From Amblyornis subalaris (lineage: Eukaryota; Chordata; Aves; Passeriformes; Ptilonorhynchidae): a stretch of 64,000 nt of DNA. Numbering within the stretch: the first letter of the stretch is position 1; each line of letters opens with the position of its first letter. The DNA lies in NCBI GenBank assembly GCA_018881555.1, contig JACAXG010000054.1:2976001-3040000 (forward strand). Direction: 5' to 3'. Below, one piece after another: positions 23,062 to 35,700 of the stretch. The notes under the pieces are model-generated. The model had not been told where the DNA came from and ran no database searches. It saw only the letters and a program-made list of their open reading frames with translations. A program made the position numbers and the translations under genes.

Positions 23062-26000
23062 CTGAAAACAAGGGAGAAAAGTACAACATATGTGGATGTT
23101 TAAACAAAAAAAGAGTACAATTACATTAGCAGTTTGCAGTGGCTGTGTGTTTAGACATGGTGCTGTNTATTTCCCCATGGCAAGCCAAGGAATGAGTTCT
23201 GTTACCTGCTCTCATTCACTACCGAAGACCTGATTTTCCAGACCTCAGATTGCACTTCCTGTGCATTCCCATTATGGAATTTTTTGCCTTTATCTCATAT
23301 TAATTGTTGATTTAACTCAACGTGGGAATATGTGGCTACCTGGTATTATATCACAGTGGAAATAAATTTTTAATAAGACTGACTAATATAATTTTACCTA
23401 ATCAACAAAAGTAAAATAACTCTATAAATAAAGAAATAATTTGAATTACTGTCATTTTGACAGAAAATGACAATAAAATTCCAGCAGAGAGCACTGTGGA
23501 GCAAGGCAAGCCATAACAAAATAAAGGACTAAAGCAGGAATAAAGTGCTCCTGTTCTATTTACAGTTTGAGAACATCTTGTTTCATAGGCAGCACAGAGT
23601 ATTTGCCTGCTTACCATTTTGCTCCACATTCTCCCTCTTTCCAAATCCACTCCACTTAATCAAATAACTTCTGTCCTAAATAAATTCCCTGTCACTTTCT
23701 CACCCTTCACTTTCACACTTGCTCCTGTACTGCACTTCAGGCTGCATGTTTCAAAGGAAGCCACACGAGGAGAAGACAAACACTAAGAGCTGTTCAGAAT
23801 TCGGAGTTTTACATATTTGGGTCTACCTATTCAGCATATCATTTAAATACCCATATCAAGGCATTTAAGTTTATGCAGATAGGGTCCCTTGATTCCCCAT
23901 AAAGTAACTGGAAAGGGACAATAACTCCATAAAGTGGCAAAACTTCCACCCAAGGCATATCTTAAGATATTCTGAACTGTTCTCGGGAATGCCTACCTCC
24001 TTAATGCGTTTTCTTAGTATTNTTGGTTGGTTGGTTTGTTGCCTACATAAAGACCCTTGATTACACAATTCTTCCTCCTCTCCACAGGGACACAAGCCTA
24101 GGGGTGCACTGCAATTGAAAGCTGCTGTAAAAGCTGCACAGGGACTGTATCCCTTGCTGCAGGCAGCAAAGTTATTGACAATAATCTGTCAATAGCAACA
24201 GAGACACCCATATTATTTTGTTTTTCCAAATAACAACTGTGGCTGAGAAAATGATGAAGCAAGCAATCCAATCCAGGTAATTACCAAACAACGCAGAAAT
24301 TAAGGTTGCAGATGACCCAGAGTGTGGCATAGTAATAATTTGATGCCAGGGTAACACTGGTTTGGTAGAATAATATTAGTGAACTAATTGTNTTCATGAA
24401 TCTTATCTGTCTTGCTCAACTGTCCCTTTAACATAGTTGAACATTAAGTTTCAATTAACATGGGTGCATGGAAGTCCTAGTAAAATCCAGCAGCTATTTA
24501 TACATAACTGGAATCATGTTATGCTACCGCAATTAATGCAGTGATGAAATCTACACCAGGTGAAGTTTGACCTCAGAGGCTGTAGCTACAGACTGCTCGT
24601 AACACTGGTGATGTTGAAGAGGATAATTCCTGTAGAACTGTAGTCCTCTCACGACTAATTCAAGTGCCTGGGAATGAAAGCTGACCCACCTCCATACTGT
24701 TAATGACAGAAAAGGGGCAAAGCAGGGAGGCTGCGAGAGATTACCACAAATGCGTCAGGCTGAATTTCCCTGGTGGCTTCCTCNAGGGAAAACCCATGCT
24801 ATGCTTGCCTCAGCGAGGGAAATGCTCCCAGCAGCTCAAAGATTTGCAACTACTACAATGGTTTATTGCACTGAACAGTAGCTCTTCAAATCTGCGCAAC
24901 TGAAATAAATCTCACTGTTGCCAGAGATGAAAAAAACCCATAACCTCATATCATAGAGGATCAAGGTGATGAGAAATAGGTTCAAGACCACCTTTTGATG
25001 TAAGCTGTTACAACAGGACAGAAAGCTCTGCAGCCAATGTGAGATACATCCTTTCCTTGCCATGTAGACTGATGCTCAAGCATACAATTTGAGATAAAGT
25101 CGCCTCTGTTATTAAACATGACTCTGTTCCTTAACTGCAGTCAAGGAACCGTTGCTTCATCCACATTTTCCATCTCAGAAAATCTGACATGAAAAGAGAT
25201 TCTTTTTTTCCTGTTATGCCTGCAGTGACTAATTCCACAATAGTTCATTCATTCATTGCCACATAAAGTTATAACAACCCATCCAATTTTCCAGAAAGAG
25301 GCGCCAGGATTTGCAGACTGTCACANGTTGTGCCACAGGGCTGCTGCAGGACCAATAGGTTACTTCATAATTTCCTCCCACTATTTGCCTCTGGTTTTAT
25401 CATCCTTTTCAGGGAAAATACAGCCTCCCTGGCAGACTTCACTGTTTGTCATTCGCTACCCTCTGCGGGCAGCATTTTATAAAAGTTTTGATGCTGTTTT
25501 GTTTTTTCATTTTACATCGGCCAGTGCAACCAGGCTGATGCCAGAGTAACGGTTTTCAGAGTTATGATGAATCATTTCTGAGTTGTTGCATGATTCACCA
25601 AAATGTCACGATCTTAAAAATGCCCACGCTGTATTTAATACCCATTGAGAAAAGGTTTCAGAAATAGGGTTGGGATAATAAGAATAATAATGTTTTTCTA
25701 GCTCCAGNGCTCTGCTCAGCACTTAAATTGTCTGGGTTTTTCTAGCCTTGAAAGACAACCAAGCCAAATTTTTAAATCCTGGACCAAAACATGCAGCCTC
25801 CTGACAGTACCCCTCTACCTGGGGAAGAGCGTTGTGAGCCCCTGCCTGAATTTGGAGAAGGCTGCTTTATCTAGAGCTTGGACAAGAAGACAGACCCTGT
25901 CCCTTTGCTGAAACTGCACCAAAGAGACAGCACTTCATTCTGCCTGCTCCGTAGTGCCCTCAAAACATTTCTCTGTCTCCTCGGAAGGGTTCAGGAGGAG

Positions 26001-27909
26001 CAAATGCTCCTGTTAGGCCAGAGAACAGGAGACCCACAGCAGACCCTGTTGTATAAGGCAGCTCTGTCCACCTCCCAGCCCCAAGCGGGTTGGCATCCAA
26101 CCGAGGGACTGGTGTCACAGCCCTTCAGGAGAGACCTTCAGCGGCTGCAGCCAAGAGATTTTGTCACTTCTCAAGAGGCAAACCTCCCCATGTTTTAGCA
26201 CATTTGAACAGGAATGAATTGTGTTTGCTGTCTCTGAGATGGGACATGGATGCCATCTCATACCACACACTGGTACATTCTGGAGGAATTTGTTAAGTGT
26301 TCTCTACAGGAGTTGATTTCAACCCCATAATTATAATTTATTTTGANAAGAGAGGAGTGATTTGGCTTATATACTTTCCCACTCCAGGAAACAACAAGCA
26401 AGTGGCCAAGTAACAAAGGGAATTCAGGTATTTCATTACACTTTTTCAAAGAACAGACAAAATGTGAAATATTTTCAGGAGGCAAAACAGCATTATAGGA
26501 TTAGCTGCTGTCAGTGGGAGATGTCTCTCCCAGTGGTATAACTTCTATGTAATTAGATATTTCTTACCTAGCCATTAAATGAATGCACTTGATGAGAAAA
26601 TAAACCATGTAGTATATAATGATACCAAAAAAACCCATAAAAACCAATGAGAAATTATTGACTTCGTCCAGACCTTCCTCACAAAATTCATTACAGCTCT
26701 TCATTACAGCTAATCATTTGCAAGAGCAATATAGCATTTTAAATGCAAATTTTGGCTTTTTGTCTAATACCTGGTACACAAATTCATCTGAAATGGAACA
26801 GTGCTGTAGTATGATTTTTTAAAGTCTTCTTTCAAGTTATATACTGCATCAGGTGACTATCTGGTTCAGGGCACAAAGGAAGAAAAGGGACGGGATAGGA
26901 TGGGAAAGAAAATACCCCTTTGAGTCTANCACGTTGCCATTAAAGAAATACTGCTATACCATTCAGAAAACAAAGTCCAGAAACTCTGTGCCTAAGACTT
27001 AATTTGACTTTTTTTATCTGGAGCCTGCACAATCCTACTGAGGGAGAAGGATATTGTCTGTCTACACAAGCCCTGCAGCACACAGACAACATTCAGTGAT
27101 CATACATGTCTGTAGTTAGGGATTTTCGAGTGTCCGGCTTTGCTTCCAGACTGGAGGACAGCGACACTATCCCCCAGGAAGGCTGCAGGAATGGAGAGGG
27201 ACCATGACTGAGGCCAGGCAGGGACAGGCAGCAGCTCTCCTCCTCCTGGGCACCACAGAACATCAATCACAGNTATTTACTGGATAAGGCTGCTTGAAGG
27301 AATGCTGCATCCTCTTCCTTTACTTGGGCAATCTCCAGCTATATATTAAATCTCACTTCTCTGATGGGATGGTCCACAGACTTTACATAGATTTTATTGC
27401 CTTAATGCTCAAAGTACAAAGTACAAAGGTTCTGTTGAAGTAGACAAAGGGGAAAAATATACCTTGGGCTTTGTCCCACTCCTGGAAACCATCAAGGTCA
27501 GATTGGACGGGANTCTGAGCAGCTTGATCTAGTTGAAGATTTTCCTGCTCATTGCAGGGGGCTGGACTAGATGACCTTTAAAGGTCTCTTCCAATCCAAA
27601 CCATTCCATGATTCACCATACTGTGAAGGATGCTTTCAAACAAGTCTCTCTCAGACAGTGTACAGACTGTATGGACTAGTGCATGAAGAAGCTTCTAGAA
27701 GTTTTGTTTTGCTCTTTAAGACTACCATGAATGTTCAGAAGCTTATGTTAAAGTGGTTTCATTAGCAGAATTACAATCCTGTCATCTAACATTAACTACA
27801 TTTTATGAATCTCTTTGGGGTTTCTGAACCAGCCCCACCACACACATAGAGAAATACATTCAGGAATTTAAAAACACAGTGATGCAGAATGAGAACAGGC
27901 ATATCTTAC
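23062..27909 (-). other. TIAM2: TIAM2 intron between exons 7 and 8
   Basis: 4.8 kb, phase 0. Contains a short CR1 3' end at 27478 (listed separately). The rest, including a 106-codon plus-strand frame at 25878-26198, shows no family resemblance. Confidence 0.85.
27478..27616 (+). mobile_element. CR1 LINE 3'-end fragment
   Basis: About 140 bp matching the last part of CR1: 'tggaaaccatcaaggtcaga' with 'ttggacggga', 'ctggactagatgacctttaa', 'aggtctcttccaatccaaac' and the terminal 'cattccatgattc'. It has no coding content and is 5'-truncated. It lies antisense to TIAM2. Confidence 0.85.
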
Positions 27910-27972
27910 CTCAGCAGAGTTGGCTGAATTCTGGACACCAGCAAATCCATGTCCTCCTGCTGAATCAAAAAC
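27910..27972 (-). CDS. TIAM2: TIAM2 coding exon 7 (21-codon micro-linker)
   Basis: A small exon of exactly 21 codons (residues 788-808, phase 0). Acceptor is rc ttttcaatag|GTTTTTGAT; donor is TCTGCTGAG|GTAAGA. It encodes VFDSAGGHGFAGVQNSANS then AE, matching the human stretch that starts IFDSSGSHGFSG. It joins the basic linker to the RBD and is variable between species. Because its length is a multiple of three and both flanking introns are phase 0, skipping it would keep the reading frame, so it could be a cassette exon (inference). Confidence 0.93.
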
Positions 27973-30900
27973 CTATTGAAAATGTTACAGATAAATAAGT
28001 AGGTTGAACAAATAAACTTCTACTTCTTATCTGTGTTGGGTAAATCTTTTGAAAAAATAAAAATTAAAACTAAATTAATACATATACNCCCAGGGATCTT
28101 TTTGTACTTTTTATTGCTTTATTCTGATTAGAAGTAATAAAGAAATACAGCTCTCTGTATATAAAGAAAATTTAAGCAGATTTTCTCTTTTAAGCAACAT
28201 CCACACTCAGATTCAAATATGTATAAAACATGTCCTNGTTTTTCCTATCTACTATTTAGCAATAAGATTCAAGTAATTTACCTTCACATCATGCACTACA
28301 CTGGAATTATAAGTTTTGCCCTTTGGGATACTGTTAGGTACAGCTACAAATCTCATCATGGTTTCAAGGAACTATTTCAAATCATTGTTGCTGGTTTCTA
28401 AAACCTCCTACCCCACAGTTTTTCATCTCTTCTAACCAAGCGGTTTTCTTGACACTATCGATTGAAACCTTTAGCTTAGCTTTAAAGGCATACCTGACCC
28501 AAACACCACACTATTAAGTAATGAAAATAGCTGACTACTGTGTCTGCTTCGGAGGTGATGAAAGCAGAACCTGAGATGTACATTGCCCATATGTTTTGGA
28601 AGCTTAACTACTAGCATCTCACAAAGGTTTTAGGTGTACTAATTAGATTTTTTAAAATCCAATGAATGGCTATGGATACAATCAGATATTTTGGTGATAA
28701 GGCTGGTATAAACACATGGATAGATCTATACAGTTTATACAAAACATTGAGATTTGCAAGTAATAACATTACCCTCCTAAACTGCAAACATAAGTAGCAT
28801 TTTTTTAACTCCTTCAGCAGTCAACAAATCAGGACAGTATCAGACTCACATCTGAGCATTTTTTGGGGTTTTGTATTAGCAAAAGCCTTTCAGATAATCC
28901 AAGATAACAAAAAAAAGCCTCAAGATTTCATACAAAATTCAGTTTCTGCCAATGCAAATAAAGGGCACCACATTGGAACCTCCTTGTCTCACCCACAGAC
29001 GTAATCAAAGTGTTTTATTGCTTATGATTTCTCGAAACAGTTCACCATTTAGACATAAGAAAGCAGATAAGCATTTAAGCAACTGAGGATAATGTGAGCC
29101 TAGACATCCCCCATCTGCTCCAGTACAGTTTTATTAACCGATTTGTAAAAGACTGAGCCACTTCATTAATGTTTACGAAAGCCTCTCAGCACAGAAACTC
29201 TGAACATTTTTTATTAATGCCATAAAAATAAACAAGATAAAATTAAAAACTTCTCTGACACAATGATGTTCAAGAATATACCATCTGATTTTGAAGCTAG
29301 GGTACTGTAGATTAAAACATACTAGCTACAGTCAAATGAACTTAAATCCAAGAAAGTAAGACTTTTTTTAACCTATCATTTAACAGAAACATCTCAATAC
29401 AATGAGCAGAGAAGCCAGCTCTACTTCTCTGCATAACTCAGTTGGCTGAAAGAGACAAGAAAGTCATCCTCAGGTCTATTCTGATTCTGATATAGAATTA
29501 TGTGCATATACACATAGCAAGAATGTGGCTCCCTTTTCAGCCACCTTCTAGGTTCATGGGTCAGTTTTCAAGCCATGCCCATAAAAATTCCTCACTTTTA
29601 TGGGCAACATTCAGCATTTACATTTCCTTAATTGTATAGTAGGATGTTTAATTATGAGAAAAAAAAAAAAATCAAGAACCTCAGCTCATGTACGAAAATG
29701 AGCACATTNCTGGGTGCAAGGTTTTGCTGGTTGCAAGGTTTGGAATAAGAAGGGTGAAGACACCCTGAGGGCACCTCNGCCTGTGACAGGGCTCCCTTCT
29801 CTTTGCTCAGAAAAGCACTGGGAGGGCAGCAGGAACCTCCTCTCCTTACCACAGATANAAGATTCTCTGTCCCTGAGCTAGACAGAATCCCCTTCACGGG
29901 CTATAAAGTATATGAGAAGACATATTACCCAGTTAAAAACCATGCGAGGTATCAGCTCTGCTGGGAACAGAGCTAAGGGGCATAACATTCCTTCCCTCAG
30001 GGCTCACATTAATAAAGAAATAGAGGTGCAGAACTTGCAGACCAGGCTCAGCTGCTGGGGAACACAGGGGAAATTATGTGAAAAGGATGGCCTGGAGAAA
30101 ATTTCTCCTTTAGTTCCTTCTTTTGTAAGACAGACTTGAGTTTTATTAATCAATTTCACCATGTTAACACATCTCGATCAATATGCTAAAATCTGTAACA
30201 GCCACCCAAGGAAGCTTAATGCCAGTGTAACACATAGATATTTAACTATTAAAAATACAAACCACTAGACCAGAAAGTCCTGACATGTTATTTTGCAACA
30301 CTGAATCTGTGGCATCAGCTCTGTGTCTACTGCAGGATGTGTACAGATAGGCTTGTTTAAATATTCCACAACAGACTACCAGACATGCAAGAACAGCCAG
30401 TTTTCAAGTGCTGATCATGGGTTTTTGACTAATAAAATTAATGTACAAGGGCCCAGGAACAACAGGAACAAAATTACCTAATGAACAATGCACAAAAGAC
30501 AGCTTTGCAGGAGTAACAGCAGACGTGGCAAAGGCTAGTGAGAACAGTAGTGTTCTGGGTGTGGGTGCATCTCTATGCCTTTTGCCTCACTATCAAGAAG
30601 TGTCTCTGCTCTTATTTACCTTTTTTTCAGGGAAATGGCAGCAAACTTTCGTTTCATGTATAACTGAGCTTATATTGAGAAAACACAGACTCCCAAAGCG
30701 TGGGGTTCACACTAAATGTGAGCACAGGCCATTAGTTTCACAAAGAGAAAAAGATGCCGTGAGATGCTGTGGTTTCACCAGCAACGCAGCCCTTCAGTGG
30801 GAGCACACATCAGCACAGCCCCTCTCCCANGAGCCAGCCTGGCCCAGCACCAAGCCTTCAGCTGCTGTAAACTGGCCTGGCATTATTTGTCAGCTGTCTA

Positions 30901-31466
30901 CACGGAGAGCTGACTCCCTGCACGACAGCAGTCTTCTCTTGGTAGCTAAAAAGTACTTCCAAGCAGCAAGTGTTGCCTTAAGAGGCCATGCCAAAGATGG
31001 CTGTCTTTGCATCAGTCTCTCCTCTTTTTCCCTTGAAGATTATTCAGCTTTGTCACTCTATATTGAATTGCAACAGTGCTTTGGAGTCCCAGTCACAAAA
31101 AAATCACACACTGTTTTAATGACTGTGCCTACGGGCTATCTTGAAAGGAGCTACTTCCAAACAGTTTGCAACATGCNAGAAGAGAAATTTTGTTATAAAT
31201 TCAAACCTGATGGTCTTATGCTAATGATAATTAAATTACTAGGTCAAAACCTGTCATTCACCAATCTTATTTATCAGAAATAAACCCAAAATTAGATACA
31301 TACTCTTCAGAAGTGATGATCCCATTGCAAGTTTGCCACTCCTACTGAAACCCTGGATATGGGTTTGATGGACAGACGTGTTCTACCATGTGCACCAACA
31401 GCACCTTGCAGGACGAACCCAGGAGAAACAAGCCATTCTATGCTATCCCCAGCAAATGAGATCTAC
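27973..31466 (-). other. TIAM2: TIAM2 intron between exons 6 and 7
   Basis: 3.5 kb, phase 0. Contains the 280-codon plus-strand open frame (30441-31283). No repeat recognised elsewhere. Confidence 0.85.
30441..31283 (+). other. 280-codon antisense intronic open frame, unrecognised
   Basis: The longest plus-strand open frame in the window, wholly inside the exon 6-7 intron of TIAM2. An in-frame TGA lies 15 nt before the ATG. The two ambiguous bases fall in codons that cannot become stops (CAN and CNA). The protein has no domain, signal peptide or repeat I recognise. Its composition (high Ser, Leu, Cys, scattered Trp) looks like translated noncoding DNA. I saw no splice sites, promoter or clear polyadenylation signal tied to it. 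Chance is the simplest explanation, but the length is at the edge of what 64 kb would give. Confidence 0.15.
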
Positions 31467-31613
31467 CTGAGTTACGGAAGGTCGCTTTTCTTTTCCTTTT
31501 CTTGCCAACGTGTCCAGTCCTTTTAGTGAAGAAAATAAACCCTTCTTATTTCGAACCCTTTGCGACAGAGACAGGGTACGTTTCCTGAGAGCAGATTCAT
31601 CCCTGGAGCAGAT
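31467..31613 (-). CDS. TIAM2: TIAM2 coding exon 6 (basic Ex/RBD linker)
   Basis: Encodes residues 739-787 (49 codons, phase 0). Acceptor is rc gtgtttcaaatag|ATCTGCTCC; donor is ACTCAG|GTAGAT. Translation begins ICSRDESALRKRTLSLSQR, followed by NKKGLFSSLKGLDTLARKGK and ends EKRPSVTQ. It is shorter than 60 codons, so I found it by reading the strand and aligning to the family. The very basic composition and Ser residues fit a phosphorylatable linker between the Ex region and the RBD; the function of this segment is inferred. Confidence 0.93.
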
Positions 31614-32550
31614 CTATTTGAAACACAGAGACAGATCTTCCTGTATCACTTTCATAACAGCAAAATATTGACAGTTACTTCAACCTGAGGCATCAAAGAA
31701 GGGTAACTTCAGTTCACGTCAATGTCACATGCCAAGGTGCAAGGACGATGTTGTAAACTTTCAGCAGTGATGCTTGTTTCAGTATTCTAGTGGCGTGGTA
31801 GCAAAATTTTTTTGTCATGGGGCAAAATTAGAGGTCATAGGAAGGAGGAACTGAGAAAATATTGCTCTGGAAAACGAAACTAATGAAAAGACTCTGAAGA
31901 AGACTGATAACCTATCATTCAGGTATGAAATTGCTAGAGGAAGACAAGACTCTCAGAATTGCCAAACANAGCAGATAAATGTACTGTGGCATTGAGTTAT
32001 TAACAAGCAATGGCACAAACCACACAGATAAAAACAGTGGCAGAGAGAAACANATTCCCTGACGGGACTTTCAGTACTACTATTCAGACTTCACATGCAG
32101 CAAATGTGGTCCAGTCCTCTCTGCCAAGATCAGCCTTGCAGCCCTGCCAAGGTTAAAGAGCAGAGGCAANCCTGCTACTGCTGTACTTCCCTTGAAGCCA
32201 ACAGGGAGACAACAGGTTACAGCAGCTGAGGATCTCGCTCATTCTTCTTTAGAAACACAGATCATGGTTCTTAAAAAAGTGATATATAATTTTGAATTGT
32301 CTCTAGTTTTAGCCTATTCTAAGAATACTTTCTTTTTAGGAGCAACTCCAAGTCTGGAGTCCTTAGAGGCCAAAAAGAAAAGTCATGGCCATATCCTGTA
32401 GAAGAAAATTTATTTGCAGTCAANGAATAGGCAGACGGGGCTGCCTGAGCAATACATGTGGGTACAGTCATGTATTATCCCAGCACAATTCCACATCTAA
32501 GCACATGGTGCTTTTGCGTAACACACCCACGAAAGTGCATGCGGACTTAC
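31614..32550 (-). other. TIAM2: TIAM2 intron between exons 5 and 6
   Basis: 0.94 kb, phase 0. Several isolated ambiguous bases; no repeat or element recognised. Confidence 0.85.
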
Positions 32551-32736
32551 CAGTGCATGGAAGGATGAGACGGAGAAAATGCCGAGCCTCCCCAGTGCCA
32601 ATTTTGAAGGACGACTGGCAGCAGCCAAAAGGCTCTTTGGGTTTGGGAGCTCCCCACCTTGCAAACTGGAGAGGTAACATCGCATTCGGAAAAGGTCCAT
32701 GTTAAATTTTTCCAGGTTCTGTTCCCATTGCTGGAT
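32551..32736 (-). CDS. TIAM2: TIAM2 coding exon 5 (end of coiled coil and Ex region)
   Basis: Encodes residues 677-738 (62 codons, phase 0). Acceptor is rc tatctaaacag|ATCCAGCAA; donor is CATGCACTG|GTAAGT, a full consensus. The protein reads [20 protein letters not shown], then [20 protein letters not shown] and [20 protein letters not shown]. This is the most conserved part of the Ex region and nearly identical to human TIAM2 as remembered. It is separated from exon 4 by the largest internal intron in the window (9.3 kb). Confidence 0.97.
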
Positions 32737-35700
32737 CTGTTTAGATATAAAAAGGGACAATTAAGTGGGGGGAAAATGTCTTTGTGGGCCACACTGAAAA
32801 TTTGAGCTCTTCCCCAAACCCATAGTAAATTGCTTTCATCTGGTAGTATATGGATTAGATTAGTTATTCCCTGCCAAAACACATTCAGTCANATTGTGTT
32901 ACATCAACCCAAAAGATGACTTGAAATAAAACAAAGCCGGTGGTCTTAAACACTTACTGACAAGATGAACATACCATGAACTTCGGGTAGTTTGATAGCC
33001 ACAAAAACAGTTACATAAAAACACAACCCTGNGGTTCACAAAGGCTTTTATTTTTTCTTTTCTTTCCTCCCACCTCCCCCNTCCTTTTTGGAAATTAGTC
33101 TTGTTTTTTTTTTAGCTTAGACTGTGTAGCTGGCTGACTGAAAGCAAAGTAGCACAGCTATGCTAACACACCATGCAAAGCAAAGTAGCTACAGTGGTAG
33201 GTTCTGCTCATTCTTTACTATCATCNTATGGCTTCTCTAACTGTAGACAGGAGACAATACTTTGGTTCTTGTTATGACTAATAGGGTAAGACAGGTTTAC
33301 ACTCAGGTAAACTGCAAAAATCAGCTCTATAGAACCAATACAAACCATTGGACCAAAAGCAAGAATGTGTATATGCCATTCTTAAACATATCTAGCANAG
33401 GTACATGCACATGTCCAGTTTCTATGTAAAATTAGGAAAGTGAAGACTCAAATATATNCTAGACAAAGCTCAGAATCAAAGTTTAGATGACAGACTTTAG
33501 GTATTTGTGTAGATACACACAATTTAAACAAACACATATTCTTATGCACTGCACCAAAGTCAAATTTTGCTTTTCATTTCCCCAGCTTACATATTGGTGG
33601 TTGTACCAAAAATCTGCCCTGCAGATTGTACAAGTGATTTACAACATACATTACTGCTTATAGATAGCACAAATAAAAAAGGCAGCAAGCACATTGATAC
33701 ATGGAAAGGCAGAAAAGGCCAAGTCCATTAGGTCAACATACACCAAGATTGTGTACTGAAGACTGTTAAAATCCCCTGACAATACTGATCTTCCAATGTC
33801 TGTGCGCTGACTGTTTAACAGGTGGTTTGGGGCTGTGGAGAAAGCTCATCCCATTTTCTCTAATGAGCATTGGTTTCATACCTTTTGCTGGCACAACCTG
33901 CCTGTCCCTGCATAGGACATTATCACCCCACACAGAGGTTAGCCAAGCACTTTTGTGACTCAGGAAACAAGCTGACAAATACAAAAACTTCAGGTGAACT
34001 ATGCCCTTTAGGCTCATTTAGAAGCAAAATCAGTTCAGTTTCCTTATAATGCTGCCAAATATTTCAAGAATTAAACAAGTGTTTTGCCACTTTACTTTCA
34101 AGAATGAAGAAGTAAGCAATGAAAGGGCAAAAAAAGGCCCTGTTACAAAACGGTGCTAAGGTTTGTGTTACAACTGATAGAGACCTTACCTAGCCAAGCT
34201 TCCTCACACATGTGCTCACAAACTGTGGCACCAGTCACTTTTGTAAGTAAGAGGTAATCTTATTTGGCAGGTAGGGCAAAGAAATGGAAGACAATATACC
34301 ATTTTGTACAGGTATGAATGCAAAATTATAACTTACAGTACACTTAAAAAATCTTTCAAAGAATGACTATTAAAAGTAAGAGACAATTTACAAAAGCTTA
34401 TCATGAGATCAATTCTCAGAAGTCTAGTGAGAAAGGACAGAGACATACACATAACAAAGATGTCTCGTCTAATCTCTCACCACAGACATTTGAGTGCATC
34501 CTCTGCACTCCAGAAAGAATAATCTTTTTTTTTTTGGGTTTATTTGATCATTTCCTTTTTTTTTTTTTTGCTTTCTTTGTGCCCTCAGACACTCCTCACA
34601 GAGCATTTTTCTGCTTGCCAGTACTTTACGCATGGGACAACTCCAATAGGAGATTGCAAGATGAGCTCTTTCTCTGTGTCAACATCCAACTAGACTGAAA
34701 ACATGGTCGTCAGCTTTTCACAAAGCCAAAAGCTACAAGCTCAGGTAATGTCTTTCCCTTTGAGATGACACCTCTGTGGGTACAGTGCCAAGTCAACTTT
34801 TAATAGCTTGGGAACAGAGCAAGGCTTGTTCTGGACACTGCTGGAGTACAGCATCCTGTCCCCATTGAGAACAGGCACCCTTGTGTTTCCTAGGCCTTCT
34901 TCAAAATCCCCATTAAACATTTGCATGAAGCTGTATTTTAAAATAAAGATGATCTAAAAAGGGGGAGTGGGGTAAAACATGGGGGCATTCTGAAGAAATA
35001 ATTAAATTANAGTGTTTATCAGTCACACAGGATACTAGCTAATCAGCTCCAAAAGCATCAGTAATCACAACGTTACATTTAATGGCATTAGCAAAAGCTG
35101 TAGGCAAGGAATTTCTGGGATTGTCTTGTCTTATCAAAACCAGGGATGTCTGGAACCAATTGGAGACCATGAACCAATACCAGCTGCTATTTGTCTAAGC
35201 CTTTTAAACTATGATAATTCTTCCTAAAGATTTATATTCTTGAAGACTAAACGAGAGAAGCACACAAATAAAAAAGCAACAACTTCAAAGCACAGTATGA
35301 CCTGGTCCATGAAGTTAATTTACAGCCTGCAGACTGGCTGCTGCGATCCTTATTCTGCTATTGTGTGAGGNAAATCTCTGCCCCACGCGGGAGGACTACC
35401 CGAACGACGGCTCAAGGACTTAACTTCATCATGCACAGACAAAACGGCCCTTTTGAAATCTGCTCAAAAGCAAACAGGAAAAAGTGGATGCAGCAGACAG
35501 CTGTGGGAGCGGGAATGGGTGACAAAGGCCGACAGCAGCATGAAGTGAGTCTGAAAAGAGATAAGAGATATGGCCCGAAGTGAGGCACACCAAAACAACT
35601 GAGCACACATGAAATGTGAAAGCAGTAAAGGGTTTTTCCAGAGGAAAGGGAGGATGTCATTCTCAGTCCAAGCAAATGTTAAACAAGGATTTCTTGGTTT

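Noticed and set aside
25878..26198. 106-codon plus-strand open frame
   Set aside because: Local GC-richness explains the length; no domain, promoter or splice context seen.
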